Source of the DNA: Umezawaea sp042738955
Lineage (GTDB): Bacteria > Actinomycetota > Actinomycetes > Mycobacteriales > Pseudonocardiaceae
Length of the DNA: 64,000 nt
NCBI RefSeq assembly: GCF_042738955.1
Contig: NZ_JBHYHC010000034.1
Coordinates: forward strand, 1 to 64,000
Direction: 5' to 3'
Shown: piece after piece, positions 1 through 8,692 of the stretch
How positions within the stretch are numbered: position 1 is the stretch's first letter
How the letters are laid out: every line of letters starts with the position of its first letter
The notes under the pieces: generated by a model
The model's database searches: none
Told to the model about the DNA's origin: nothing
The model's input: the letters and a program-made list of their open reading frames with translations, nothing else
Made by a program: the position numbers and the translations under genes

Positions 1-102
1 CCGCCGCCGGCGCCAACCGCCGCGCGGGGGGGGTGGGTCCCGCTGCCACCGCTCGCCGGCCCGTTCGGGCGGGGGCGGCCCCGAAGACCTCCTCCCGGCC
101 GC

Positions 103-1950
103 TCACGACCAGCGGATCTCCTCGGTGCTCGACAGCGGTTCGCGCTCGGCCGCTTCGAGCACCTCGGGAGCCGTGGTGTCGGCGTCGCGCACCGCCGCGG
201 GGAACTCGAGCCCGGTGCGCTGCTCCAGTTCGGCGATCGTCACCTGGTAGACCCGGAACTCGTCCAGGTCCAGCGCTTCGAGCTGGTCCAGGTTCTGCGT
301 GAGCAGGAACGCCTTGGTCTTGAGCACGCCGCCCTCGGCGAACGTGATCACCTTCCAGAACTCCCGCGGCAACGGCACCTCGCGGAACACCCGGTCGTCG
401 GCGGCGAACACCGGCCCGCCGCTCACGGACACCCGGAGCCGGTCGACCTCGACGTCGGCGAACAGCGCGTTCTCCAGCTCGCCCCAGAGCCCGGCCTTCG
501 CGCTCTGGTTGAAGTCGTCCATCTGCGGCGTGATGTTGGTGAAGTAGAAGGAATCCGTGTTCGCCCGGTCCGCCACGGCGTCGCTGCCCCAGACCAGGTC
601 GGCCCGCCGGGCGATGTGCCCGCGGTCGAGCCGGTTGTTCTTGTACAGCTCGTCGCCGACCTGGAACTCGGCGGGCACGCGCGGGTCCTTGACGAACGGG
701 ATGCCCGCGCGGTCGAGCTTCTTGAGCGCGCCGCCGTCGATGTTCCACGCCACCCACAGCGCGAACCTGCGCGACTTGCTCATGGCCAGCGAGAAGTGCG
801 TGTAGTCGATCCGCTCGGTGCCGCCCACGAGCACGGCGTCGTCCTTCGTGGACGCGGTCAACGCGGGCGTCCTCACCCGCGTGCCCAGGAAGTCCACGTC
901 GAAGCCGGTCGGCGCGGCCTGCACGGCGACGGTCGGCGGGTCGAGGGTGATCTCCAGCTTCTCGAACACCGACTTCGGCAGGCAGGCCAGCGAGTGCTCG
1001 TCCGGGTCGCCACCGCCCTCGCCCGCGAAGTGCAGGCCAGCCAACACCTTGCTCGGCCTGCCGTTGCCCATCTTGAAGATCCAGGCCGCTCCCGAGTCGC
1101 CGCCGGAGCTGATCTCGCCGTCGGCGGGCGCGTTCCGCTCGTCCACGCCGATCTCGAACCCGCCGATCTCGCACACCCCGGCCGTGCCGCCGTAGTCGAT
1201 CTTCACCAGCGTGTCCACGCGCCGCACGACCCCGTGCGTGACCCCGGTCGTCCGACCGCTCTTGACGACCTTGTCGCCGAGTTCCGGCTCGCCGATCTGG
1301 GTCACGGCGACGCCGAGTTCCATCGCGGTGACGTCGAACGCCCGGTCCTCGATGGACGCGATGGCGCAGTCGCCCGCCTTGCCCAGGTAGGAGCGCACCA
1401 GCCTGCCGAGGCGGTTGCGGTCGACCCGGTTGTCGTCGTGCGCGCCGGGCTGGACGACGTCCTCGCCGAGCGCGCCCTTCGCGCCGTGCAGCACGTGCCA
1501 GTTGCTGAGCACGTAAGGGGTTCCGTCGGCCTTGTCGTAGACGATGCAGCCGATCGTGCCCGCGCTGACCTTGACGTGACCGACGCTCGCGCCCGGTGCG
1601 ATCGGGTCGATCCGGATCTTGCGCTCGACGGCCGCGGCCTCGGCCACCACCTTGAAGTCCGGCTTGTAGTCCCGTTGCAGCACGTCCGTCGGCACCTCGA
1701 CGCCGTCCACCAGGATCGACTTCGGCAGCGCCACGGTGTCCAACGCCTCCAGTTCCTCCGGCTGCGCCTTCTGCCGCACGGTGAACTGGACCGAGATCTC
1801 CTTGGTGGGCTTGCCGTCGCGCTGCTTGTAGCCCACGCCGATGGAGGACACGTTGTCGTCGCGCAGGAAGTCCGAGCCCTTGGCGCGGATGAACCGCCGC
1901 AGCGAGACCAGCAGCTCGTCACGGCCCTTGGCGGGCTTCTTCGCGGCCAT
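103..1950 (-). CDS. Trypsin-like protease fused to DNA/RNA non-specific endonuclease
   Basis: A 615-aa protein with two recognisable enzymes. The N-terminal part is a trypsin-like serine protease: SNWHVLHG holds the catalytic His (about residue 151) and GGDSGAAW the catalytic Ser (about 285). The C-terminal part, from about residue 370, is a NUC1/endonuclease G-type DNA/RNA non-specific nuclease with the DRGH active-site motif at about 438-441, followed by Asn-rich TNITPQMDDFNQ. No signal peptide is visible, so it is probably cytosolic. The ATG start has an AGAGGAAG ribosome site 8 nt upstream. Observed: both motifs sit in one uninterrupted frame. Inferred: the protease could process or control the nuclease, as in some conflict and defence effectors. 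The substrate is unknown. It could instead be a housekeeping secreted-type hydrolase lacking an export signal, but that seems less likely. Confidence 0.85.
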   Translation of the reverse strand: MAAKKPAKGRDELLVSLRRFIRAKGSDFLRDDNVSSIGVGYKQRDGKPTKEISVQFTVRQKAQPEELEALDTVALPKSILVDGVEVPTDVLQRDYKPDFKVVAEAAAVERKIRIDPIAPGASVGHVKVSAGTIGCIVYDKADGTPYVLSNWHVLHGAKGALGEDVVQPGAHDDNRVDRNRLGRLVRSYLGKAGDCAIASIEDRAFDVTAMELGVAVTQIGEPELGDKVVKSGRTTGVTHGVVRRVDTLVKIDYGGTAGVCEIGGFEIGVDERNAPADGEISSGGDSGAAWIFKMGNGRPSKVLAGLHFAGEGGGDPDEHSLACLPKSVFEKLEITLDPPTVAVQAAPTGFDVDFLGTRVRTPALTASTKDDAVLVGGTERIDYTHFSLAMSKSRRFALWVAWNIDGGALKKLDRAGIPFVKDPRVPAEFQVGDELYKNNRLDRGHIARRADLVWGSDAVADRANTDSFYFTNITPQMDDFNQSAKAGLWGELENALFADVEVDRLRVSVSGGPVFAADDRVFREVPLPREFWKVITFAEGGVLKTKAFLLTQNLDQLEALDLDEFRVYQVTIAELEQRTGLEFPAAVRDADTTAPEVLEAAEREPLSSTEEIRWS

Positions 1951-2020
1951 CGGGCACTTCCTCTCGGATCACCTTGCTGTCGCCAGGTGTCCGAGGGGTG
2001 TTAGCCGAGGTGGGAGCCGC

Positions 2021-2767
2021 TCACCCGAACAGCCCAAGCCGCACGGCGACCAGCGGCCGGTCCTCGACCGGGGACGACTCGGCGCTGTTGACGCTCCACC
2101 GGTACCGGCTGAACCCGCCCGTGGCGTCCGAGGCGTAGAACATCATGTGCCCGTAGCCCGCGCCGGTGTGCTGCGTGGTCTCGTCGACGATCCGGCTGTC
2201 CGGGAACGAGGCGTACTCGCCGACACCGAACATCCCGTGCGGCTCCGACGTGCAGTCGACGATCTCCACCGCGTACTGCGTCTCGCCGTCCACGGCCCCA
2301 CGCCCGTGCAGGACCTCCTTGACCTCGCGCACCATCACGATGTGCCCCGTGTGGGTGCCCTGGTCCTTGCGGAAGTCGATCGCGATCAGATCACCGGGCC
2401 GCAGGTCGGCGACCTGATCGACCAGGGTCATCCGCGGCACGGTCCCGCTCGCGAACGCCTTCAGGTAGTCCCGCGCATAGGGGCTCTGGGACCCGAAGTG
2501 CTTGGCGAAGAACCACCGCGTGGCCCACTTCGGATAGGCCCGCCGCAACACCGCCGTGATGAACGAGGCGCACTGGCTCTGGTTCGTCCAGGTCTCCGGC
2601 TGCCCAGGCCGACCCCACCGCACCACGTTCCGCTGCGCCGGATCCTTGTAGACGTTCCGCGTGACCGGGCAGTTGTCGACCAAGCGCTCAGCCACGACCA
2701 GGTGAGCAGGCCGCCCACCAGCGGACCGGCCCACGGCACTGTGGAGAGTCGCCCGAGTGCTTCCCAT
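2021..2767 (-). CDS. Putative NlpC/P60- or CHAP-like cysteine hydrolase
   Basis: About 248 aa from the ATG at 2767; a TTG three codons upstream is possible, and neither has a clear ribosome site. The order of motifs, NQSQCASFI (Cys about 65), then RPGDLIAIDF, then GTHTGHIVMV (His about 141), matches the Cys-His layout of papain-like amidases of the CHAP/NlpC type, in which the Cys attacks a peptide or amide bond. No secretion signal or cell-wall binding domain is visible, so a peptidoglycan role is not supported. It lies 70 bp downstream of, and in the same direction as, nothing else obvious; the next minus-strand gene starts at 1950. I do not recognise a specific family; the fold assignment is an inference from motif spacing. 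Confidence 0.6.
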   Translation of the reverse strand: MGSTRATLHSAVGRSAGGRPAHLVVAERLVDNCPVTRNVYKDPAQRNVVRWGRPGQPETWTNQSQCASFITAVLRRAYPKWATRWFFAKHFGSQSPYARDYLKAFASGTVPRMTLVDQVADLRPGDLIAIDFRKDQGTHTGHIVMVREVKEVLHGRGAVDGETQYAVEIVDCTSEPHGMFGVGEYASFPDSRIVDETTQHTGAGYGHMMFYASDATGGFSRYRWSVNSAESSPVEDRPLVAVRLGLFG

Positions 2768-3045
2768 GGTGGACAACGATAGGTAAGGCCCATCGGGGAC
2801 CCGGCGTCCGGGGGTTGTTCACGCTGCCCGGAGGGCATGAAGGGCGTTGATCCAACTGCTGGGGTTCAGTGAATGCTCAGCAACGGGATTGTATGTCCCG
2901 TGTCGATCGTTGACAACGCAAAATATGTGACAAAAGGTGGTTCTGTTCCGCTTAGTCACAGGTGAACGAGGTTCATCGGTCGAGTTTCGTCATGTACTCT
3001 GGTGGCTCTTCAGGGGTTCAGTAAACTTCACTGAAGGGTCGCGGC
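2768..3045. promoter_or_regulatory. Divergent intergenic region with repeated TTCA-S-TGAA operators
   Basis: This 278-bp gap between divergent genes is visibly richer in A/T than its surroundings. A decamer GGGGTTCAGT occurs twice, at 2861-2870 and 3013-3022. The 9-bp palindrome TTCA(G/C)TGAA occurs at 2865-2873 and at 3027-3035, where it extends to CTTCACTGAAG (3026-3036) and overlaps the GAAGGG ribosome site of the XRE gene. A half-palindrome TTCAGT/ACTGAA pair spans 3017-3035. Placement over the start of a helix-turn-helix gene suggests autoregulation. This is inference; no promoter hexamers were convincing. Confidence 0.55.
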
Positions 3046-4068
3046 ATGACCGTTGATCGCTCGTCCTCCGCTCTCGCGCGTCGCCTGAAGGCGTTGCGTC
3101 CAGGGGGCCGGAACGGTGTGCCCATCACTCAGGGGCAGTTGGCGGCGGTCTTTGGCGCGAGCACTGCTCTGCTCTCGTCGTGGGAGAGCGGCAAGGCGAT
3201 CCCACCTCCGGCGAGGCTTGACGCCTATGCCACCTTCTTCGCCTCGAAACGCTCGATCGAGGGCGGGCCGTACCGGCTCCTCAGTGAGGCAGGTCTTACC
3301 GACGACGAGGTCAGGTCTCGCGACCAGTTGCTCGCCGAGATGGAGCGGCTGGTCGAGTCCGGTAGCGCTGACCACGGCTTCTGGTATTTTCGCGACGCAT
3401 TCGACATCACCGTCGTCGTGGCGAAGTTGCCCGACGACCAGATTTCCCCGACGCCGTTCACCGATCCGGCAAGCCCGGACTACGTCGAGCTGTACACCTA
3501 CGCCGACCTGGACTCGCTGATCGAGTTGCACGGCCACATCCGCTCGGTGAACCCCCGCAGCGTGGTCCACTTCCGCACGGCCGACTCGCTCACGCCGGAC
3601 GACTACACGACTCACCTGGTGCTGCTCGGCGGCGTGGACTGGAACATCGTCACGAAGGACGTCGTCGACCGGGTCGACCTCCCGGTGAACCAGGCGGAGC
3701 GCGAGACCGTATCCGATGTAGGTGGGTTCGCCGTTCGGGAAGGCGACGAGGACCGGGTGTTCGCCCCGATCCTCGCCAATGGTGAACTGGTCGAGGACGT
3801 GGCGCAGTTCTACCGGGGCCTCAACCCGTACAACAAGAAGCGCACCGTCACCATCTGCAATGGAATGTTCGGTCGAGGCACCCTCGGGGCGGTCAGGGCC
3901 TTGACCGACGCGAAGTTCCGGGACCGGAACGAGGACTACCTCAGGGGCAGATTCGACGGGCAGGTTTCCTACAGCATGATCACCCGTGTGACCATCGCCA
4001 ACAGGCAAGTGGTGACTCCCGATTGGACCGAGTCCGACAACCGGCTGTTCGAGTGGCCGCAGGGATGA
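3046..4068 (+). CDS. XRE-family regulator with large C-terminal domain
   Basis: A 340-aa protein. Residues about 10-65 form a Cro/C1-type helix-turn-helix (ARRLKALR, ITQGQLAAVFG, SSWESGKAIP), the DNA-binding unit. The remaining 270 residues are not a known ligand domain to me; they contain DHGFWYFRD, a short Rossmann-like run (DYTTHLVLLGGVDWN, about 185-200) and FGRGTLGAVRALTD, which suggests nucleotide or sugar binding but does not prove it. GAAGGG lies 7 nt ahead of the ATG. Its TGA overlaps the ATG of the downstream glycosyltransferase-like gene (ATGA), so the two are translationally coupled and probably act together. Repeated palindromes upstream suggest it represses its own operon. Confidence 0.7.
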   Translation: MTVDRSSSALARRLKALRPGGRNGVPITQGQLAAVFGASTALLSSWESGKAIPPPARLDAYATFFASKRSIEGGPYRLLSEAGLTDDEVRSRDQLLAEMERLVESGSADHGFWYFRDAFDITVVVAKLPDDQISPTPFTDPASPDYVELYTYADLDSLIELHGHIRSVNPRSVVHFRTADSLTPDDYTTHLVLLGGVDWNIVTKDVVDRVDLPVNQAERETVSDVGGFAVREGDEDRVFAPILANGELVEDVAQFYRGLNPYNKKRTVTICNGMFGRGTLGAVRALTDAKFRDRNEDYLRGRFDGQVSYSMITRVTIANRQVVTPDWTESDNRLFEWPQG

Positions 4069-5162
4069 GGCACCACGGTGACCACAACTCGCTACTGGCC
4101 AAGGTGGACGGATCGCCCGCTGAGGTGGACGCGCTGATCGTGCCGACCAACCGCACGTGGCCCTACCTGCGGTCCGTCATGGAGTTGGCCCGCGATCTCG
4201 AATGCCACCTGCTGGTCTTGTGCAGCGGGCGAGCGGACACCGGCAAGACCGTCGAACTCGCCGAGCAGCACGGGGTGGATGTCGTCGCGATCGATGTCGG
4301 CCAGGTGAGCGCCGGCCTCCTACCGCAGTTCCGAACCACCCAACTGCTGGCCAAGACGCGCTTCGACCGCAAAACCGACACGAGCTTCAAGCGCAACCTG
4401 GGCCTGCTGTTCGCCACCTCGGCGGGGTGGAGCCGTGTGGTTTTCCTCGACGACGACATCAAGGTCCCCGACCCGCGTGACCTGGCCAAAGCCGCCGGGT
4501 TGGTGGGTTCCTACGCGGGCGTGGGCTTGCGGATCGGTGGCTACCCGGACAACTCTGTGGTGTGCCACGCCTACCGCGAGGTCGGAGGCTTCCAGACGAC
4601 CTTCATCGGTGGCGGAGCCCTCGCCGTGGGCACGCGGTCGATGGCGTCGTTCTTCCCGGACGTCTACAACGAGGACTGGTTCTTCCTGCTCGACGACCGA
4701 GGTCTGCGGCTCACGGCGGTGACCGGGTACGCGGAGCAGAAGCCGTACGACCCGTTCGCGAACGACAACCGAGCACGTGTCGAGGAGTTCGGCGACTGCC
4801 TCGCCGAAGGCGTGTTCGCGTTGTTGGACGACGGCAAGTCGATCGACGCGGCGGACGAGGCCTACTGGAAGGCGTTTCTCGCCGGCCGTGAAGAGATGAT
4901 CACCGGCATCATCAAGGCTGCGGAGCAGAGCCCTGCCGGCACCCCGCTCATGGTCTCCGCGTTGAAGGCCGCACGCGGACGCTGCCAGACCATCCCCCCG
5001 GCACTGTGCGTCGAGTACCTGGCGGCGTTGCGGCACGACCGGAAGGTGTGGCGGAAGTTCGTCGAGCGGCACCCCGCGCGGAACGCGGGCAGTCCCGAGA
5101 AGGCCTTGGCGAGCCTCGGCCTGACTCACGCCGCCAGGGTGAGGCAGCCCCTCCCCGTCTGA
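4065..5162 (+). CDS. GT-A-like glycosyltransferase-family protein
   Basis: 365 aa from the ATG at 4065, chosen because it overlaps the stop of the XRE gene as ATGA; an in-frame start at 4023 would lie inside that gene. Features are a nucleotide-sugar-type alternating beta/alpha N-terminal half (ALIVPTNRTWPYL, LLVLCSGRADTGKTVELA) and a metal-binding acidic triad in RVVFLDDDIKV (about 129-131), typical of GT-A enzymes where the DxD coordinates the metal and sugar nucleotide. Further on, YNEDWFFLL may carry the acidic acceptor-side residue. There are no membrane segments, so it is cytosolic. Donor and acceptor are unknown. The tight pairing with a regulator that has a large sensing domain suggests a two-gene functional unit. 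Confidence 0.65.
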   Translation: MRHHGDHNSLLAKVDGSPAEVDALIVPTNRTWPYLRSVMELARDLECHLLVLCSGRADTGKTVELAEQHGVDVVAIDVGQVSAGLLPQFRTTQLLAKTRFDRKTDTSFKRNLGLLFATSAGWSRVVFLDDDIKVPDPRDLAKAAGLVGSYAGVGLRIGGYPDNSVVCHAYREVGGFQTTFIGGGALAVGTRSMASFFPDVYNEDWFFLLDDRGLRLTAVTGYAEQKPYDPFANDNRARVEEFGDCLAEGVFALLDDGKSIDAADEAYWKAFLAGREEMITGIIKAAEQSPAGTPLMVSALKAARGRCQTIPPALCVEYLAALRHDRKVWRKFVERHPARNAGSPEKALASLGLTHAARVRQPLPV

Positions 5163-5263
5163 GTGTTCATGTGGCGAGACGCTCATCCACGTGTCGTGAC
5201 CGGCCATTAGGCTCGAACTGCGCTCGGCTGACCGGGCGCGTCGCGGAGTCTGGAGGCAGTTGC

Positions 5264-6391
5264 ATGACGTTCACCGAGGGTCGGCAGAAGTGGCTGACCG
5301 TCGCCGAGGAGTTGGCCACGGCGTTGCGGGTTGATGCCGCTGAGCGGGATCGGCTTGGCGGGTCGCCTGTGCGGGAGCTTGAGTTGCTCAAGCAGTCCGG
5401 GTTGCTGACGATCTCGGAGTGGGGGACGCAGCAGGCGGTCACCAGGGTCGTCGGGGCGGCGGACGCGAACATCGGGCACCTGCTCGGCTACCACTACCTC
5501 CAGATCTGGCGCAGTGGGCTGTTCGACGTGCCGTACGAGGTCGGCGACAACCTGTTCTGGGCCGGGGTCAGCAATCCGTTGGACGCGGCGTTGAAGCTCA
5601 CGCCGGTGGACGGTGGGTTCGTCGTGGACGGGCGCAAGACGTTTGCCACGGGGGCCGCGTTGGCGGATCGGCTGGTGGTCAGCGCCACGCGGACGGACAA
5701 CGGCGAGAAGCTGACGTTCCTGCTCGACGGCGGGACCGAGGGGCTCTCGTTCGCGGGTGACTGGGACAACATGGGGCAGCGCCTCACGGCCAGTGGTGGC
5801 GTGGTGTTCGCCGGGGTGTTCGTGCCCGCGGCGAACGTGCTCGGCGTGCAGCCCGACGAGGACGCGTCGCCGCGGCTGTCGTTGGCGGCTCTGGGGTTTC
5901 AGCTCGTGCTCGCGCAGCTCTACGTCGCCATCGCGGAGGGCGCGCTCGCCGAAGCCGCCCGCTACACGCGCTCGACGACCCGGCCGTGGTTCCTCAGCGG
6001 GGTCGACACGGCCACCGCCGACCCGTACGTCCTGGCCACCTACGGTGAGCTGGTCGCCCAGGTCGAGGCCGCCGGGCTGCTGGCCGACCACGCGTCCGAG
6101 GCGCTGCTGGCCGCGTCCGACGCTGGCGCGGCGCTGACCGCCGAGCAGCGCGCCGCGACGGCCGCCACGATCTCGTCGGCCAAGGTGTTCTCGACGCGGG
6201 TCGTCAACGACACGACGTCCAAGGTGTTCGAGCTGTGCGGGGCCCGCGCGACGGCCTCCGGCTACGGCTTCGACCGCTTCTGGCGCAACTCCCGCACGCT
6301 GACCCTGCACGACCCGGTGAGCTACAAGGCCCGCGAGGTGGGGGAGTACTTCCTGACCGGCGGACGGGCGCCGTTCACCGGGTACAGCTGA
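5264..6391 (+). CDS. Acyl-CoA-dehydrogenase-fold flavin monooxygenase (DszC/SfnC-like)
   Basis: 375 aa, starting at an ATG with GGAGG 7 nt upstream. The whole length matches the acyl-CoA dehydrogenase superfamily (helical N-domain, beta domain with VDGRKTFATGA, C-terminal four-helix part ending in DRFWRNSRTLTLHDP). The C-terminal RNxRTLTLHDP pattern and absence of the usual catalytic Glu region are typical of the flavin-dependent monooxygenase branch (DszC, SfnC and relatives), which use reduced flavin and O2, often on organosulfur compounds. It is the first gene of the methionine-salvage operon, and its TGA overlaps the next ATG. A role in oxidising a methylthio-compound or thiol is plausible but inferred. 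The 100-nt leader upstream shows no SAM riboswitch that I can recognise. Confidence 0.7.
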   Translation: MTFTEGRQKWLTVAEELATALRVDAAERDRLGGSPVRELELLKQSGLLTISEWGTQQAVTRVVGAADANIGHLLGYHYLQIWRSGLFDVPYEVGDNLFWAGVSNPLDAALKLTPVDGGFVVDGRKTFATGAALADRLVVSATRTDNGEKLTFLLDGGTEGLSFAGDWDNMGQRLTASGGVVFAGVFVPAANVLGVQPDEDASPRLSLAALGFQLVLAQLYVAIAEGALAEAARYTRSTTRPWFLSGVDTATADPYVLATYGELVAQVEAAGLLADHASEALLAASDAGAALTAEQRAATAATISSAKVFSTRVVNDTTSKVFELCGARATASGYGFDRFWRNSRTLTLHDPVSYKAREVGEYFLTGGRAPFTGYS

Positions 6392-7410
6392 TGGAGCCGG
6401 TGCTCGCGAACAGCGTCCGGCTGGCCGACGACGGCGTGCACGTCCTCGACCGCCGGAACTTCCCGTTCGAGCGCACCTGGGTGCGGTGCACGACGGTCGA
6501 GGACGTCGCCAAGGCCATCGAGGACATGGTCACCCAGTCGTCCGGCCCGTACTTCGCGGTGCTGTGGGGCCTGGTCCTCGCGGCCCGCGAGGCGGCGGGG
6601 CTGGACGCCGCCGACGCCCGCGCGCACCTCGGCCGCGCCGCCGAACGCCTGGAGAGCACCCGCCGCACCAACAACCACCTGCGCAAGGCCGTGGCCGCCG
6701 TGTTGACGGCCGTGGACGCGGCGGGTCCGACGACCGGCGCGGCGCTCGAAGCCGCCGCGCTGGCCGGGGCGAAGGCGGGCGACGAGCGCTACCGGTCCCG
6801 CAGCCGCGCGCTCGGCACGTCCACCGCGGCGCTGCTGGCCGACGACGCCTGCGTGATGACCCACTGCTGGGCCGACCTGTACCTGACGGAGACCGTGCAC
6901 GCCGCCCACCGGGCGGGCAAGCGCTTGCGGTTCATCTGCACGGAGACCCGCCCGTACCTGCAAGGCGCGCGCCTCACCGCCGAGACGCTCGCCGAGATGG
7001 GCGTCGACACCACCCTCATCACCGACGGCATGGGCGCGGCCGTGCTCAGCTCCGGCGAGGTGGACGCCCTGATCACCGCGGGCGACCGCGTCACCATGGA
7101 CGGCCACGTCGTGAACAAGATCGGCACCCTCGGCCTGGCCGTCGCGGCGACGGCGTTCGACGTCCCGTTCCACGCCCTGGTGCAGGCCCCGGACCGGCTC
7201 GCCCCGACCGCCGCCGACGTCCCCATCGAATACCGCCCCGGCGACGAGGTGCTGTCCACCCTGGGCAGGCGCACGGCCAGCGACCGCGTCCGCGGTCTCT
7301 ACCCGGCGTTCGACATCACCCCGCCGAGGTTCGTCACGTCGGTCGTCACCGATCGCGGCGTCTTCGCCCCGACCGCGCTGGCCGACTACTACCGAGGAGA
7401 ACAGCAGTGA
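6391..7410 (+). CDS. mtnA: S-methyl-5-thioribose-1-phosphate isomerase-like protein (eIF2B/MtnA family)
   Basis: 339 aa, starting at the ATG that overlaps the preceding TGA. The C-terminal eIF2B-alpha/MtnA fold is clear: VMTHCWAD (catalytic Cys, about 158), CTETRPYLQGARLTAETL, LITDGMGA, ITAGDRVT (catalytic Asp) and NKIGTLGLA. MtnA converts 5-methylthioribose-1-phosphate to methylthioribulose-1-phosphate, the substrate of MtnB encoded two genes downstream. The sequence is atypical: textbook MtnA has HCNAG-type and GADRIAANGD-type motifs, here changed to HCWAD and AGDRVTMDGH, and the ETRP region resembles the ribose-1,5-bisphosphate isomerase branch. Operon position supports the MtnA role, but substrate specificity could differ. 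Confidence 0.75.
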   Translation: MEPVLANSVRLADDGVHVLDRRNFPFERTWVRCTTVEDVAKAIEDMVTQSSGPYFAVLWGLVLAAREAAGLDAADARAHLGRAAERLESTRRTNNHLRKAVAAVLTAVDAAGPTTGAALEAAALAGAKAGDERYRSRSRALGTSTAALLADDACVMTHCWADLYLTETVHAAHRAGKRLRFICTETRPYLQGARLTAETLAEMGVDTTLITDGMGAAVLSSGEVDALITAGDRVTMDGHVVNKIGTLGLAVAATAFDVPFHALVQAPDRLAPTAADVPIEYRPGDEVLSTLGRRTASDRVRGLYPAFDITPPRFVTSVVTDRGVFAPTALADYYRGEQQ

Positions 7411-8090
7411 GCACCCCGACGTGGGTCGTCCTGGACATCGAGGGCACCCTCAGCTCGACCGACCAGGTCCTCGTGGTCCTCTACGACTACGCCCGCCCCC
7501 GCTTGGGCCCGTGGATCGACGAGCACCCGGAGGACCCGGCCGTGGTCGAGGCCGTGGCGCAGGTCAAGGCGCTCGCCGACCTCCCGTCGGACGCCACGAC
7601 GGCCGACCTGGTGACCGTGCTGCACGACTGGATGGACCGCGACCAGAAGATCGCGCCGCTGAAGGCGTTGCAGGGCCTCATCTGGCAGCAGGGGTACACG
7701 AACGGCGACTTGGTCGCGGAACTGTTTCCCGACGTGGTCCCCGCGCTGAAGGCGTGGCACGACGGCGGTTCCCGCCTGGCCGTGTTCTCCTCCGGCTCGG
7801 TGCCCGGCCAGATCGCGTTCTTCGCCCACACCACGACCGGCGACCTGACCCCGCTGTTCGAGCACCACTTCGACACCGTCAACGCGGGCCCCAAGCGCGA
7901 GGAGCAGTCGTACAAGACGATCGCCGCCGCCCTGGGAGCCCAGCCGGAGGAGATCGTCTTCTACTCCGACGTCCCCGCCGAACTCCACGCCGCGGCCGCG
8001 GCGGGATGGGGAACCGTTGGCGTGGCCCGAATCGGCGAGCCGTACGGCGACGCCGACTTCGGTCCACACCGGACCGTGCGGGCCCTGTGA
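7407..8090 (+). CDS. mtnC: Enolase-phosphatase E1, methionine salvage
   Basis: 227 aa, with a GTG start overlapping the preceding TGA (GTGA). It is a HAD-superfamily hydrolase: motif I is DIEGTLSS at residues 9-16 (nucleophile Asp; MtnC enzymes have a Glu in the +2 position as here), motif II is FSSGS (about 129), and the late acidic motif is FYSDVPAEL (about 190). It enolises and dephosphorylates 2,3-diketo-5-methylthiopentyl-1-phosphate to the acireductone used by MtnD. Length is normal for bacterial MtnC (about 225-230 aa). Its own stop overlaps the mtnB ATG, so expression is coupled throughout. Confidence 0.9.
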   Translation: MSTPTWVVLDIEGTLSSTDQVLVVLYDYARPRLGPWIDEHPEDPAVVEAVAQVKALADLPSDATTADLVTVLHDWMDRDQKIAPLKALQGLIWQQGYTNGDLVAELFPDVVPALKAWHDGGSRLAVFSSGSVPGQIAFFAHTTTGDLTPLFEHHFDTVNAGPKREEQSYKTIAAALGAQPEEIVFYSDVPAELHAAAAAGWGTVGVARIGEPYGDADFGPHRTVRAL

Positions 8091-8692
8091 TGGACCTGCT
8101 GGAGGCAGGCGAGGCCCTCGCCGCCGAGTGCGCCCGGTACACCGCGATGGGGTGGATGCGCGGCACGTCCGGCAACCTGTCGGTGGTCCTCGACCGCGAC
8201 CCGCTGCGCCTGGCGGTCACGGTCAGCGGCAAGGACAAGGGCGAGTTGACCGCGGACGACGTCGTGATCATCGACGCGGAGGGCGCGACCACCGACCCGG
8301 TGAAGATCCCGTCCGCAGAGGCGGGCCTGCACGGCCGCATCGCGCAGGTGTCCGGGGCGGGCGCGGTCATCCACGTCCACGCCATGGCTCCCGTCGTGGC
8401 GGGGGAGTACTGGCCGCGGGGCGTGCCGCTGCGCGACCTGGAGATGCTCAAGGGCTTCGGTCGCTCGGCGCACGACGACGACGTGCTGATCCCGGTCGTC
8501 CCCAACTCGCAGGACATGCGGGTGCTGGGCGACGCTTTCGAGGTCGGCTACCGCAAGGACACCCCGGCCTTGATCGTGGCCCGGCACGGGGTGTACGTGT
8601 GGGGAGACGACCTGCACCAGGCACGACACCGCGCGGAGTGCCTCGACTGGCTGCTCCGCTTCACCGTCGAGACGAGGAGGGACAACCGATGA
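8090..8692 (+). CDS. mtnB: Methylthioribulose-1-phosphate dehydratase
   Basis: 200 aa, in the class II aldolase/adducin family. Visible signatures are MRGTSGNLS near the N-terminus (phosphate loop), PSAEAGLHGRI (catalytic Glu), VIHVHAMAP (two zinc His) and the third zinc His in VARHGVYVWG, followed by HQARHRAECLDWL. MtnB dehydrates methylthioribulose-1-phosphate to the diketo compound used by MtnC. It starts at an ATG overlapping the mtnC stop, and its TGA overlaps the ATG of mtnD. The gene order A-C-B-D in one strand with 4-nt overlaps leaves little doubt about the pathway. Confidence 0.92.
   Translation: MDLLEAGEALAAECARYTAMGWMRGTSGNLSVVLDRDPLRLAVTVSGKDKGELTADDVVIIDAEGATTDPVKIPSAEAGLHGRIAQVSGAGAVIHVHAMAPVVAGEYWPRGVPLRDLEMLKGFGRSAHDDDVLIPVVPNSQDMRVLGDAFEVGYRKDTPALIVARHGVYVWGDDLHQARHRAECLDWLLRFTVETRRDNR

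Noticed and set aside
1..102. Possible gene at the left edge
   Set aside because: Only low-complexity G/C-rich sequence and a small GCCCG/CGGGC hairpin at about 58-71, which may be the end of the first gene's transcript.
4023..4064. Earlier start for the glycosyltransferase-like gene
   Set aside because: It would lie inside the XRE gene; the ATG at 4065 gives a typical 4-nt overlap.
5163..5263. SAM riboswitch ahead of the methionine-salvage operon
   Set aside because: The leader is only about 100 nt and shows no recognisable paired elements of known SAM riboswitch classes.
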